Positions 51,460 through 59,780 of a stretch of 64,000 nucleotides of DNA are shown in pieces. Source of the stretch: Allorhodoferax sp032337135 (GTDB taxonomy: Bacteria; Pseudomonadota; Gammaproteobacteria; Burkholderiales; Burkholderiaceae_C). The notes under the pieces were generated by a model. That model was given only the letters and a program-made list of their open reading frames with translations. It was not told the DNA's origin and searched no databases. The stretch covers positions 744,001 through 808,000 of the forward strand of contig NZ_JAVXZZ010000002.1 in NCBI RefSeq assembly GCF_032337135.1, read 5' to 3'. Each line of letters starts with the position of its first letter. The first letter of the stretch is position 1. Both the position numbers and the translations under genes were made by a program.

Positions 51460-53403
51460 TTACAGCCCCAACTGCTCCGACAGTTCCAACCAGCGCTCTT
51501 CCAGCAGCGCCAGTTCTTCATTCACCTTTTGCAGCCGGCTGCCCATTTCTGCAATTTCATGTGGATGGGTATGGGTTCCGAGCTGGCGCTCCAACGTCTG
51601 CCCTTCCTGGTTCAACGCGGCCATGCGAGCTTCTACCTCCTGAAACTCTTTCTTGAGCTTGGGCGAAGTCGAACCGCGTGGCTTGGCCGACGGCGCGGGT
51701 TCGACCACCGGCGTGGGCTGACTGACGGTCGTGGGCTTGGACGCTTCCTTGGCAGCTTCGCGCTGACGCTTGGCTTCCTCCAGCAAGTAGCGCTGGTAGT
51801 CGTCCAGGTCACCATCGAACGGTTCTACCCCTCCCCGCGACACGAGCCAGAACTCATCACACACCGAGCGCAGCAAGGCACGGTCGTGGCTGACCAGCAT
51901 CACGGTGCCTTCGAATTCGTTCAGCGCTACGGCCAGGGCCTCGCGGGTAGCGAGGTCCAGGTGGTTGGTTGGTTCGTCCAACAGCAGCAGGTTGGGGCGC
52001 TGCCACACCAGCATGCACAACACCAGTCGCGCTTTCTCGCCACCACTCATGCTGCCCACCGCCTGCTTGACCATGTCGCCGCTGAAGTTGAAGCTGCCCA
52101 GGAAGGTGCGAAGGTCCTGCTCGCGCGTAGCTTGGTTGGTGAGCTTGCCGGCGGAAGTCATGTCGCGCACCAGCCGTATCATGTGTTCCAGTGGGTTTTC
52201 ACCCGGGCGAAGCACGTCAAGCTCCTGCTGTGCGAAGTAGCCGATGTTCAGGCCCTTGCCTTCGGTGATGGTGCCGTCGAGCACCTGCAGGTCGCGGGCA
52301 ATCGTCTTGACCAGCGTCGATTTGCCTTGGCCATTGGCGCCGAGAATGCCAATGCGCTGCCCTGCCAGAACTGAGCGGTTGATATGTCGCACGATCGGTG
52401 TCGGGGCGGTGCCGGTGGGGGCATCATCGGGGGCAGGGTAGCCCACGGTGATGTCGCTCATGGCCAGCATGGGGTTGGGCAGGTTGGCAGGCTCCTTGAA
52501 CTCAAAGGTGAACTCCGCTTCGGAAAGCAGGGGCGCGAGCTTCTCCATGCGGTCTAGCGCCTTGACGCGACTCTGTGCCTGCTTGGCCTTGCTGGCTTTG
52601 GCCTTGAAACGGGCAATGAACTTCTGCAGGTGGGCAATCTTTTCCTGCTGTTTCGCATACGCCGCCTGCTGCAGCTCCAGCTGCTCTGCGCGCATGTCTT
52701 CGAACTTGCTGTAGTTGCCACCGTAGCGCACCAGCTTGGCGGCATCGATGTGCAAGGTGACGTTGGTCACCGCATCCAGGAACTCGCGGTCATGGCTGAT
52801 GACGATGAGCGTGCCCTCGTATTTCTTCAGCCAGGCCTCCAGCCAGACCAGGGCGTCCAGGTCCAGGTGGTTGGTGGGTTCGTCAAGCAGCAGCAGGTCG
52901 CTGGGGCACATCAGTGCCCGAGCCAATTGCAGGCGCATGCGCCAGCCGCCCGAAAAGCTGTTGACCGGGTTGCCCAACTCGCTGACCTTGAAACCCAGGC
53001 CGAGAATCAACGCCTGGGCACGCGCCGCGGCATCATGTTCCCCCGCATCGTGCAAGGCGGTGTAGGCATGTGCCATGCGCTCGTAATCGTCCGTGGCCTC
53101 GGCGGCGGCCACCTCCAGGCGCGCTGCCAGCAGTACTGTGTCTCCCTCAACCACGAAGTCGGTAGCGCTCTGTTCGGTTTCCGGCATGTCCTGGGCCACC
53201 TGGCCCATGCGCCATTGGGCTGGAATGCTGTAGTCGCCGGAGTCCTCATGCAGGTTGCCGTTGAATAGCGCGAACAGGGACGACTTGCCAGCACCGTTGC
53301 GGCCCACCAGGCCGACTTTTTCGCCCGGGTTCAGGGTGACGCTGGCGCTATCCAGCAAGACCTTGACGCCGCGGCGCAAGGTCACATTTTTCAAGGTAAT
53401 CAT
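51460..53403 (-). CDS. ABC-F family ATPase (Uup/YheS-like)
   Basis: 647 residues, two ATP-binding domains without membrane parts. First domain: GRNGAGKSS and the signature FSGGWRMRLQLARAL. Second domain: GANGQGKST and MSGGEKARLVL. Each has LLLDEPTNHLDL. The P-site linker (~245-310) is Lys/Gln-rich, and the last ~70 residues form a coiled coil (KLKKEFQEVEARMAAL). ABC-F proteins act on stalled ribosomes; the YheS subgroup is the closest by layout. Start overlaps the prmB stop (ATGA). Confidence 0.92.
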   Translation of the reverse strand: MITLKNVTLRRGVKVLLDSASVTLNPGEKVGLVGRNGAGKSSLFALFNGNLHEDSGDYSIPAQWRMGQVAQDMPETEQSATDFVVEGDTVLLAARLEVAAAEATDDYERMAHAYTALHDAGEHDAAARAQALILGLGFKVSELGNPVNSFSGGWRMRLQLARALMCPSDLLLLDEPTNHLDLDALVWLEAWLKKYEGTLIVISHDREFLDAVTNVTLHIDAAKLVRYGGNYSKFEDMRAEQLELQQAAYAKQQEKIAHLQKFIARFKAKASKAKQAQSRVKALDRMEKLAPLLSEAEFTFEFKEPANLPNPMLAMSDITVGYPAPDDAPTGTAPTPIVRHINRSVLAGQRIGILGANGQGKSTLVKTIARDLQVLDGTITEGKGLNIGYFAQQELDVLRPGENPLEHMIRLVRDMTSAGKLTNQATREQDLRTFLGSFNFSGDMVKQAVGSMSGGEKARLVLCMLVWQRPNLLLLDEPTNHLDLATREALAVALNEFEGTVMLVSHDRALLRSVCDEFWLVSRGGVEPFDGDLDDYQRYLLEEAKRQREAAKEASKPTTVSQPTPVVEPAPSAKPRGSTSPKLKKEFQEVEARMAALNQEGQTLERQLGTHTHPHEIAEMGSRLQKVNEELALLEERWLELSEQLGL

Positions 53404-54308
53404 TGGGAGGAGAGGAGGGCGTCGCGCGTGATCAGCAAGACTTGGTCGCTGCCAGCGCTGGTGTCCAGCCAGACGGCTGGGAGATCGGGGAAAGCGGTCT
53501 CGAAGTACGGGCGTTCGTGGCCAATTTCGAGTACCAGCACGCCCTGGGGAGAAAGGTGTGCAGCCAGCTCTTTGAACAAGTCACGCACAAAGTCCATGCC
53601 GTCGCCACTGCCATGGCGGTTGCCGTCCAGTGCCAGAAAGGGCTCGGCGCGGTATTCGGGCGGCAGCGCGGCCATGCTTTGCGCGTTCACATAAGGCGGG
53701 TTGCACAGCACCAGGTCGAACGGGCCAGCGGCTTGGAGGTCAGGCGACTGAAGGCCGTCCGACTGCAGCAGGCGCACGCGGTCCTGCAAACCATGGCGCT
53801 CTACGTTGATTCGGGCCACGGCCAGGGCGTCGGGCGACAGATCTGCGCCGACCACGCTGACATCGGGGTACACCGAGGCGGCAATGATGCCCAAGCTGCC
53901 GTTTCCAGTGCACAGGTCCAGCACGCGCTGGGTCGACTCGGACAGCCAATAATCGAAGCTGCCGTCCACCAGCAGTTCGGCGATGAGCGAGCGCGGCACG
54001 ATGCTTCGCTCATCGATGTAGAACGAAAATCCCTGCAGCCAGGCTTCCTGCGTGAGGTAGGCCGCGGGTTTGCGGCTGCTGATTCTTGCTTCAAAAAGTG
54101 TAGCTACTTGCGCAATATCTTCCTGGGCTAGCGGCCGATTTGCCTGTGAATCCGGGCCATCGTCCAGCGGCGTGTCCAGCGCCAGGCCTAGCTTCCACAA
54201 GGCCAGCCAGGCAGCCTCGTCAAAGGCGTTGGTGGTTCCATGGCCATAGGACAGGTTCGCGGCTTCAAAGCGCTGGGCGCCGTCTTCGATCAGTTCGAGC
54301 AGCGTCAT
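53400..54308 (-). CDS. prmB: PrmB, ribosomal protein uL3 glutamine methyltransferase
   Basis: 302 residues. SAM-binding VLDLCTGNGSLGIIAA and the catalytic CNPPYVN motif of HemK-type glutamine methyltransferases. ERSIVPRSLIAELL precedes the Rossmann core, a PrmB hallmark. Methylates Gln in ribosomal protein uL3. Start ATG 54308 overlaps the dapE stop. A copy of the interspersed repeat (54086-54146) encodes part of the N-terminal helical domain near residues 55-75. Confidence 0.93.
   Translation of the reverse strand: MTLLELIEDGAQRFEAANLSYGHGTTNAFDEAAWLALWKLGLALDTPLDDGPDSQANRPLAQEDIAQVATLFEARISSRKPAAYLTQEAWLQGFSFYIDERSIVPRSLIAELLVDGSFDYWLSESTQRVLDLCTGNGSLGIIAASVYPDVSVVGADLSPDALAVARINVERHGLQDRVRLLQSDGLQSPDLQAAGPFDLVLCNPPYVNAQSMAALPPEYRAEPFLALDGNRHGSGDGMDFVRDLFKELAAHLSPQGVLVLEIGHERPYFETAFPDLPAVWLDTSAGSDQVLLITRDALLSSQ
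54086..54146 (+). repeat. Interspersed repeat, copy G (antisense to prmB)
   Basis: TTGCTTCAAAAAGTGTAGCT, CTTGCGCAATATC and GGGCTAGCGGCCGATTTGCC: all family blocks are well preserved. It lies within the prmB coding region, which runs the other way, and encodes residues of the variable N-terminal domain. Confidence 0.68.
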
Positions 54309-55516
54309 GCGGTCTGGGGCGCATGCGCTGCGTTGAGCCGCTCGAGCGTGCGACGGTAGATGTTCTTCAAGGGCTCGATGTCCGCTACCGCGATGTGCTC
54401 GTTGACCTGGTGGATGGTGGCGTTGGGCGGTCCCAGTTCGATGACCTGCGGGCATACCTGCGCGATGAAGCGCGCGTCGCTGGTGCCACCGGACGTCGAC
54501 AGCTCCGTTTCCTGGCCGGTTTCGCATCGGATGGCGTCACGCACGGCATCCACCAGCGGACCGGGGCGGGTCAGGAAGGGCAGGCCGCCAATGGTCCAGT
54601 CGAGCTGGTAGTCGAACTGGTGCTTGTCGAGCACGGCCTGCAGACGTTGTTGCAGCGACTCTGGCGTCGACTCGGTCGAGAAACGGAAATTGAAGTCGAT
54701 GATTGCCTGGCCGGGAATCACGTTGCTGGCGCCCGTGCCCGCATGGTAGTTGCTGATCTGCCAGCTGGTGGGCGGAAAGAAATCGTTGCCACGATCCCAC
54801 TCCACCTGCACCAACTCGGCCAGTGCGGGCGCTGCGAGGTGGATGGGGTTGCGCGCCAGATGCGGATAGGCGATGTGCCCCTGCAAGCCGCGCACGGTCA
54901 GCTTGCCGCTCATGGTTCCGCGGCGGCCGTTCTTGATCATGTCGCCCGTGCGCTCAACCGAGGTAGGTTCACCGACGATGCAGTAGTCCAATCGCTGTCC
55001 ACGCGCCTGCAAGGCCTTGCATACGACCACGGTGCCGTCCACCGCGGGGCCCTCTTCGTCACTGGTCAAGAGGAAGGCAATGCGGATGTTCGGTCGGGTG
55101 TGCTCGGCTAGGAACTCCTCCACCGCCACCACAAAGGCAGCAATGGAGGTCTTCATGTCGCTGGCCCCGCGGCCGTACAGTCGGCCGTCACGGTGTGTCG
55201 GGCTGAACGGATCGCTGGCCCATTGCTCCAGTGGCCCCGTAGGTACCACGTCGGTATGGCCGGCAAACACCACAAGCGGCAGGTCGTTGACCGGCGTTGC
55301 TGCAGTACTTGTAGCGGCATGCGCAATGTTCGTGCGGGCTGGAGCCCAAAAGGACCACAGGTTCTGGACCCGGAAGCTGTCTGGGCCGCTGGCCAGGTGC
55401 TCGCAAGCGAAACCGATGCGGGCAAGGCGTTGGGCCAGCAGGTCTTGGCAACCAGCGTCTTGGGGTGTGATCGATGGTCGCGAGATCAGTTCCTCGGCCA
55501 GGCGTAGCGTATTCAT
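54305..55516 (-). CDS. dapE: Succinyl-diaminopimelate desuccinylase
   Basis: 403 residues, about 20 longer than usual. Zinc site residues: His in VFAGHTDVVP, Asp in GRGASDMKTS, Glu pair in TSDEEGPA. Removes succinate from N-succinyl-LL-diaminopimelate in lysine/peptidoglycan synthesis. Between NLW (~54) and LPLVVFAGHTD (~80) lies an extra segment (WAPARTNIAHAATST and onwards) encoded by a copy of the interspersed repeat. The frame is kept, so the enzyme is probably active with a surface insertion. Confidence 0.95.
   Translation of the reverse strand: MNTLRLAEELISRPSITPQDAGCQDLLAQRLARIGFACEHLASGPDSFRVQNLWSFWAPARTNIAHAATSTAATPVNDLPLVVFAGHTDVVPTGPLEQWASDPFSPTHRDGRLYGRGASDMKTSIAAFVVAVEEFLAEHTRPNIRIAFLLTSDEEGPAVDGTVVVCKALQARGQRLDYCIVGEPTSVERTGDMIKNGRRGTMSGKLTVRGLQGHIAYPHLARNPIHLAAPALAELVQVEWDRGNDFFPPTSWQISNYHAGTGASNVIPGQAIIDFNFRFSTESTPESLQQRLQAVLDKHQFDYQLDWTIGGLPFLTRPGPLVDAVRDAIRCETGQETELSTSGGTSDARFIAQVCPQVIELGPPNATIHQVNEHIAVADIEPLKNIYRRTLERLNAAHAPQTA
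55297..55356 (+). repeat. Interspersed repeat, copy H (inside dapE)
   Basis: TTGCTGCAGTACTTGTAGC, GCATGCGCAATGTTC and GGGCTGGAGCCCAAAAGGACC. Sits antisense within dapE and coincides with the extra ~20-residue segment of DapE, so it looks like an insertion that was kept in frame. Confidence 0.65.
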
Positions 55517-55523
55517 GCAGGGG

Positions 55524-56690
55524 TCAGTGCTTCACGTCGAGCGTGATTTCGGTGAACGAGGCGCCTTCCTCTTCCTCTACCGCCGCCACGGGCTTGGCCG
55601 CGCGGTTGAAGTCGTTCTGCAGGCGCCATTGCAGGTTGGTCGGCGAGTCGGAGTGCGCCATGCCTTCCTTGCGGTCGACAATGCCATCGGCAATGAGTCG
55701 CGCAATGTCGTATTCGAAGGTTTGCGAGCCTTCGGCCATGGCTTTTTCCATGGCCTCCTTGACGCTGGTGAAGTCGCCTTTTTCGATGAAGTCGGCCACC
55801 AGCTTGGTATTGAGCAGCACTTCGACTGCAGGGGTGCGGGCACCCGTCTGGGTGCGCAGCAGACGTTGCGAGATGATCGACTTGAGTGCCGCCGCCAGGT
55901 CACCCAGCATGGTGGGCCGAACCTCGGCCGGATAGAAGCTCAGGATGCGATTGAGCGCCTGGTAGCTGTTGTTGGCGTGCATGGTCGCTAGGCACAGGTG
56001 CCCCGATTGCGCGTAAGCCAGCGCTGCCGACATGGTTTCCCGGTCCCGGATTTCACCAATCAGGATCACGTCCGGCGCCTGGCGCAAGGCGTTCTTGAGC
56101 GCCACGTTCAAGGCCTCGGTATCGACCCCCACTTCGCGCTGGTTGACGATGCAGCGTTTGTTCTTGAACAGGAACTCGACCGGGTCCTCGATGGTGAGGA
56201 TGTGGCCGGCCATGTTCTCGTTGCGGTAATCGATCATGGAAGCCAGGGTGGTGCTCTTGCCCGCACCGGTGGAGCCCACCATGAGGATCAGGCCGCGCTT
56301 TTCCATGATCAGGTCGGTCAGTACCGCCGGTACCCCCAGCGTACTCAAGGGCGGCACTTCAACGGCAATGAAGCGGATGACCACGGCCATGGAACCCCGT
56401 TGGCGCATGGCACTGAGGCGGAAACGCCCGACACCGGGCAGCCCGAAGCCCATGTTGAGTTCGCCGTTACGCTCGAACTCTTCAATGCGCTCGCGCGGCA
56501 GCACTTCGGCAACCAGATTGCGCGGAGCGTCGACCGGCAGAACCTGGCTGTTGATGGGCACACACTGGCCATTGATGCGGATCATGGCCGGTGCGTGCGC
56601 CGAGAGGTACACATCCGATGCCTTCTTCTCCGCCATCAGGCGAAGAATACGTTCCATCGTGCCGGAAGCAGGAGGGGGCGTGGTGCTCAT
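55524..56690 (-). CDS. pilU: PilT/PilU-type retraction ATPase
   Basis: 388 residues. PilT-family N-terminal domain (KASDVYLSAHAPAMIRING) and RecA core with Walker A GSTGAGKST (~139-147), Asp box IRFIAVEVP, Walker B LIGEIRDRETM and the His box ATMHANN. Such ATPases power type IV pilus retraction. The divergent C-terminus, with a long tail (PVAAVEEEEGASF), and the absence of an adjacent pilT suggest PilU, but PilT cannot be excluded. Sits alone between dapE and dapD. Confidence 0.82.
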   Translation of the reverse strand: MSTTPPPASGTMERILRLMAEKKASDVYLSAHAPAMIRINGQCVPINSQVLPVDAPRNLVAEVLPRERIEEFERNGELNMGFGLPGVGRFRLSAMRQRGSMAVVIRFIAVEVPPLSTLGVPAVLTDLIMEKRGLILMVGSTGAGKSTTLASMIDYRNENMAGHILTIEDPVEFLFKNKRCIVNQREVGVDTEALNVALKNALRQAPDVILIGEIRDRETMSAALAYAQSGHLCLATMHANNSYQALNRILSFYPAEVRPTMLGDLAAALKSIISQRLLRTQTGARTPAVEVLLNTKLVADFIEKGDFTSVKEAMEKAMAEGSQTFEYDIARLIADGIVDRKEGMAHSDSPTNLQWRLQNDFNRAAKPVAAVEEEEGASFTEITLDVKH

Positions 56691-56719
56691 GGTGGGTACC
56701 TCTTGACGGTAGGTATCGA

Positions 56720-57544
56720 TCAGTCGCGCAGCAGGTCGTTGAGCGAGGTCTTGGCACGGGTCTGTGCATCCACACGCTTGACGATGACCGCCGCATACAG
56801 GTTGTACTTGCCACCATCCTTGGGCAGGCTGCCGCTGATCACCACGGATCCAGCGGGAACGCGGCCATAGCTTACGGAGTCGGTGGCGCGGTCATAGATC
56901 GGGGTGCTCTGGCCAATGTAGACGCCCATGGAGATGACCGAGTTCTCTTCGATGATCACACCTTCCACCACTTCGGAGCGTGCGCCGATGAAGCAGTTGT
57001 CTTCGATGATGGTGGGGCCGGCTTGCATGGGTTCCAGCACGCCGCCAATACCCACGCCGCCACTGAGGTGGACGTTCTTGCCGATCTGGGCGCAGGAACC
57101 CACCGTCGCCCAGGTGTCCACCATGGTGCCTTCGTCGACATAGGCACCGATGTTCACGTAGGAAGGCATCAGGATCACGCCCTTGGCCAGGAAACTGCCG
57201 CGGCGTGCCACTGCCGGGGGCACCACACGCACACCGGTCGCGCGCATGGCTTCCCCGTTCATGCCGGCGAACTTGGTCGGCACCTTGTCGTAGAAGCCCA
57301 GGTCACCGGCCTGGATGATCTCGTTGTCCTTGAGGCGGAACGACAGCAGCACGGCCTTCTTGATCCACTGGTGGGTGGTCCATTGGCCCACGCTCTCGCG
57401 GGTGGCGACGCGCAGGCTGCCGTTGTTCAGGCTCTCCAGCACATGTTCCACGGCTTCCACCACTTCGGCGGGTGCCGATTTGGCGGAAATGTTCGCGCGG
57501 TTTTCCCAGGCGTTGTCGAGGATGCTTTGCAGTTGTTGGGTCAT
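56720..57544 (-). CDS. dapD: Tetrahydrodipicolinate N-succinyltransferase
   Basis: 274 residues, standard. N-terminal helical domain, then left-handed beta-helix hexapeptide repeats (GVILMPSYVNIGAYVD, GKNVHLSGGVGIGG). Trimeric enzyme that succinylates tetrahydrodipicolinate with succinyl-CoA. Substrate and product connect it to DapC upstream and DapE downstream in the same strand run. Confidence 0.96.
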   Translation of the reverse strand: MTQQLQSILDNAWENRANISAKSAPAEVVEAVEHVLESLNNGSLRVATRESVGQWTTHQWIKKAVLLSFRLKDNEIIQAGDLGFYDKVPTKFAGMNGEAMRATGVRVVPPAVARRGSFLAKGVILMPSYVNIGAYVDEGTMVDTWATVGSCAQIGKNVHLSGGVGIGGVLEPMQAGPTIIEDNCFIGARSEVVEGVIIEENSVISMGVYIGQSTPIYDRATDSVSYGRVPAGSVVISGSLPKDGGKYNLYAAVIVKRVDAQTRAKTSLNDLLRD

Positions 57545-57566
57545 GGTCAGTCAGGAGGTTGAGAAA

Positions 57567-58784
57567 TCAGGATCGGCGCTCGAGGACGAATTGCCGGATG
57601 CGTTGTGCTGCTTCGACACACTCTTCGGATTCGGCCACCAGCGCCATGCGGATGCGGCCAGCACCCGGGTTGTGGCCGTGCGCTTCGCGGGCAAGGTAAC
57701 TGCCCGGCAATACCGTCACATTGTATTGAGCCAGCAAGTCGCGGGCGAAATCGGTGTCGCTTCCATCGACACCGGCCCAGAGATAGAACCCGGCGTCGGG
57801 GAGTTGAACGTCGAGCACGTCAGCCAGGATGGGTGTGACGCGGGCAAACTTTTCCTGGTACAGGCGCCGGTTCTCGATCACATGCGCCTCATCGTCCCAG
57901 GCCGCAATGCTCGCGGCCTGGACCACGGGGCTCATGGCACTGCCATGGTAGGTGCGGTAGAGCAGGAACTGCTTGATCAGCGTGGCGTCACCGGCGCAGA
58001 AGCCGCTGCGCATGCCCGGCACGTTGCTGCGCTTGGACAGGCTGGTGAACACCACCACGTTGCGGAAATCGGTTCGCCCGGCGGCGACGCTTGCCTGCAA
58101 GGCACCCAGCGGTGCTTCAGGGCGGAAGTAGATCTCGCTGTAGCACTCGTCGGACGCGATGACGAAACCATGGCGATCGCTCAGTTCAAACAGCTTGTTC
58201 CATTCCTGCTGGGGCATGACAGCCCCGGCGGGGTTGCCCGGAGAGCAGACATACAGCAACTGGGTTTGCGCCCACACGGCCTCAGGAACGCTGTCCCAAT
58301 CCACTGCGAAATTGCGTGCCGCAACCGAGGGGGCGAAATAGGGCTGGGCGCCCGCAAGCAATGCGGCGCCTTCGTAGATCTGGTAGAACGGGTTGGGACA
58401 CACCACGCACGGGGGCTGGTCTGGCGAGCGTGAGGTGTCAATGACGGTCTGGGCAAAGGCAAACAGCGCTTCGCGTGATCCGTTGACGGGAAGCACCTGG
58501 GTCGCAGGACTCAGGTCAACACCATAGCGCCGTTGGATCCAGCGCACCATGGATTCGCGCAACGCAGGTGTTCCAGCGGTGGCGGGGTAGCTGGCCAGTG
58601 CCAGCTCTTCCGGCCCACGGATGGCATCGCAATAGGCTTGCTTGATCAGCTCGGGGGTTGTATGGCGGGGCTCGCCGATGCCCAGGCTGATGGGGCGAAA
58701 CGCGGGATTCGGTGTGACGCTGGCAAACAATTGGCGCAGGCGTTCAAAAGGATAGGCCTGCAGACGCGACAAATAGGGATTCAT
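57567..58784 (-). CDS. dapC: N-succinyldiaminopimelate aminotransferase
   Basis: 405 residues, fold type I PLP enzyme. Blocks: SLGIGEPRHTTP, SYPATAGTPALRESM, CSPGNPAGAVM and the PLP-Lys region FTSLSKRSNVPGMRSG. Converts N-succinyl-2-amino-6-ketopimelate to the diaminopimelate derivative. First gene of the dapC-dapD-pilU-dapE-prmB-ABC-F run on the - strand; its promoter should lie in the 86-bp gap to the HPt gene. Confidence 0.93.
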   Translation of the reverse strand: MNPYLSRLQAYPFERLRQLFASVTPNPAFRPISLGIGEPRHTTPELIKQAYCDAIRGPEELALASYPATAGTPALRESMVRWIQRRYGVDLSPATQVLPVNGSREALFAFAQTVIDTSRSPDQPPCVVCPNPFYQIYEGAALLAGAQPYFAPSVAARNFAVDWDSVPEAVWAQTQLLYVCSPGNPAGAVMPQQEWNKLFELSDRHGFVIASDECYSEIYFRPEAPLGALQASVAAGRTDFRNVVVFTSLSKRSNVPGMRSGFCAGDATLIKQFLLYRTYHGSAMSPVVQAASIAAWDDEAHVIENRRLYQEKFARVTPILADVLDVQLPDAGFYLWAGVDGSDTDFARDLLAQYNVTVLPGSYLAREAHGHNPGAGRIRMALVAESEECVEAAQRIRQFVLERRS

Positions 58785-58870
58785 GGGGCAGAATTATCGG
58801 TCACGAAACCACCAGCGTGCGACGGGCGGCCGATTCAGGTTGAGGGAGCGCATGCATTCTTGCGGAGATC

Positions 58871-59230
58871 ATGATGGGTAGTTCTGACCGTGGCGGATTC
58901 ATTTATCTTGACGTGGACCGTGCGCTGGAGCAGATTGGGGAGGCCGAGGCACTTCATGACATGCTGGACATGCTCCAGAGCAGCTTGGACCGGGATCTCC
59001 CACAGATACAGGCCCTGCTGGATTCCGGCGACGTTCGGTCTGCCAACCGTCTGCTGCATGCCATCAAGGGGTTCATCCCGATCTTCTGCGTCGATGCATT
59101 GTGTGACCACGTTGCCAGCGTTGAATTGCTGAGCAAGACCGCGAGTGCTGCGGAAGTAACCGCTGCCTTTGCCCTGCTGGAGCCCAAGTTGCGCGGACTT
59201 CAGTCCGAGATCGATGCGCATCTGGTCTAA
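58871..59230 (+). CDS. HPt-domain phosphotransfer protein
   Basis: 119 residues, all helical. The phospho-His motif is RLLHAIKGFIP (His about 63), the HPt pattern HxxKG. No kinase domain: it should shuttle phosphate between receivers. ATG 58874, the second codon, lies 6 nt after GGAG and may be the true start. Followed 39 bp later by a lone receiver gene, which suggests a small phosphorelay pair. Upstream kinase not visible. Confidence 0.84.
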   Translation: MMGSSDRGGFIYLDVDRALEQIGEAEALHDMLDMLQSSLDRDLPQIQALLDSGDVRSANRLLHAIKGFIPIFCVDALCDHVASVELLSKTASAAEVTAAFALLEPKLRGLQSEIDAHLV

Positions 59231-59269
59231 GACGACGCGCATGCGTTCCCATGCTTTAAGGAAGTCTCC

Positions 59270-59656
59270 ATGGATCTGCGTCTGATACGTGTGGTGGTGG
59301 TGGAGGATGAAGCCATCATGCGAACCTTTATCCTGAACAGCCTGCGCCGTCTCGGCGTGCAGGATCTCTACGCCTTTGAAGATGGGGCAACGGCATTGCC
59401 CGAGGTGATCAAGCTCAAGCCCGATCTGGTGCTTACCGATGTGCATATGCAGCCGGTGGGGGGCATCGAGTTCGTGCGGCAATTGCGAGGCGTGGCGAAC
59501 AACCAGATCAGCAACACCAAGGTGATATTCCTCAGCGCCGACTCCAGCATGTCGACGGTGGGGGAAGTCCTGCCTTTGGGTGTTTCCGGTTACCTGGTAA
59601 AGCCACCGAACCTGGCGGCGCTTGGCGCCAAGATTGAATCGGCGCTGAAAAAATAG
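59270..59656 (+). CDS. Single-domain response regulator
   Basis: 128 residues, receiver only: acidic pair in VVEDEA, phospho-Asp at about 57 (LVLTDVHMQPV), Ser/Thr region FLSADSS and Lys in YLVKPPN. No output domain. It pairs with the HPt gene just upstream. Whether it is the phosphate source or acceptor cannot be decided. Confidence 0.88.
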   Translation: MDLRLIRVVVVEDEAIMRTFILNSLRRLGVQDLYAFEDGATALPEVIKLKPDLVLTDVHMQPVGGIEFVRQLRGVANNQISNTKVIFLSADSSMSTVGEVLPLGVSGYLVKPPNLAALGAKIESALKK

Positions 59657-59780
59657 GCAGTGAGCGGCCTCTGACCCGTTCCCTTCTGGGCGGGGCCGAC
59701 ACGGTATCATTGCCGCTTTGCCCAGTGGCAGGTCGGTGCATACCGACCCCGGCCACTGCATAGAGTCACTCCGTTCCTCC

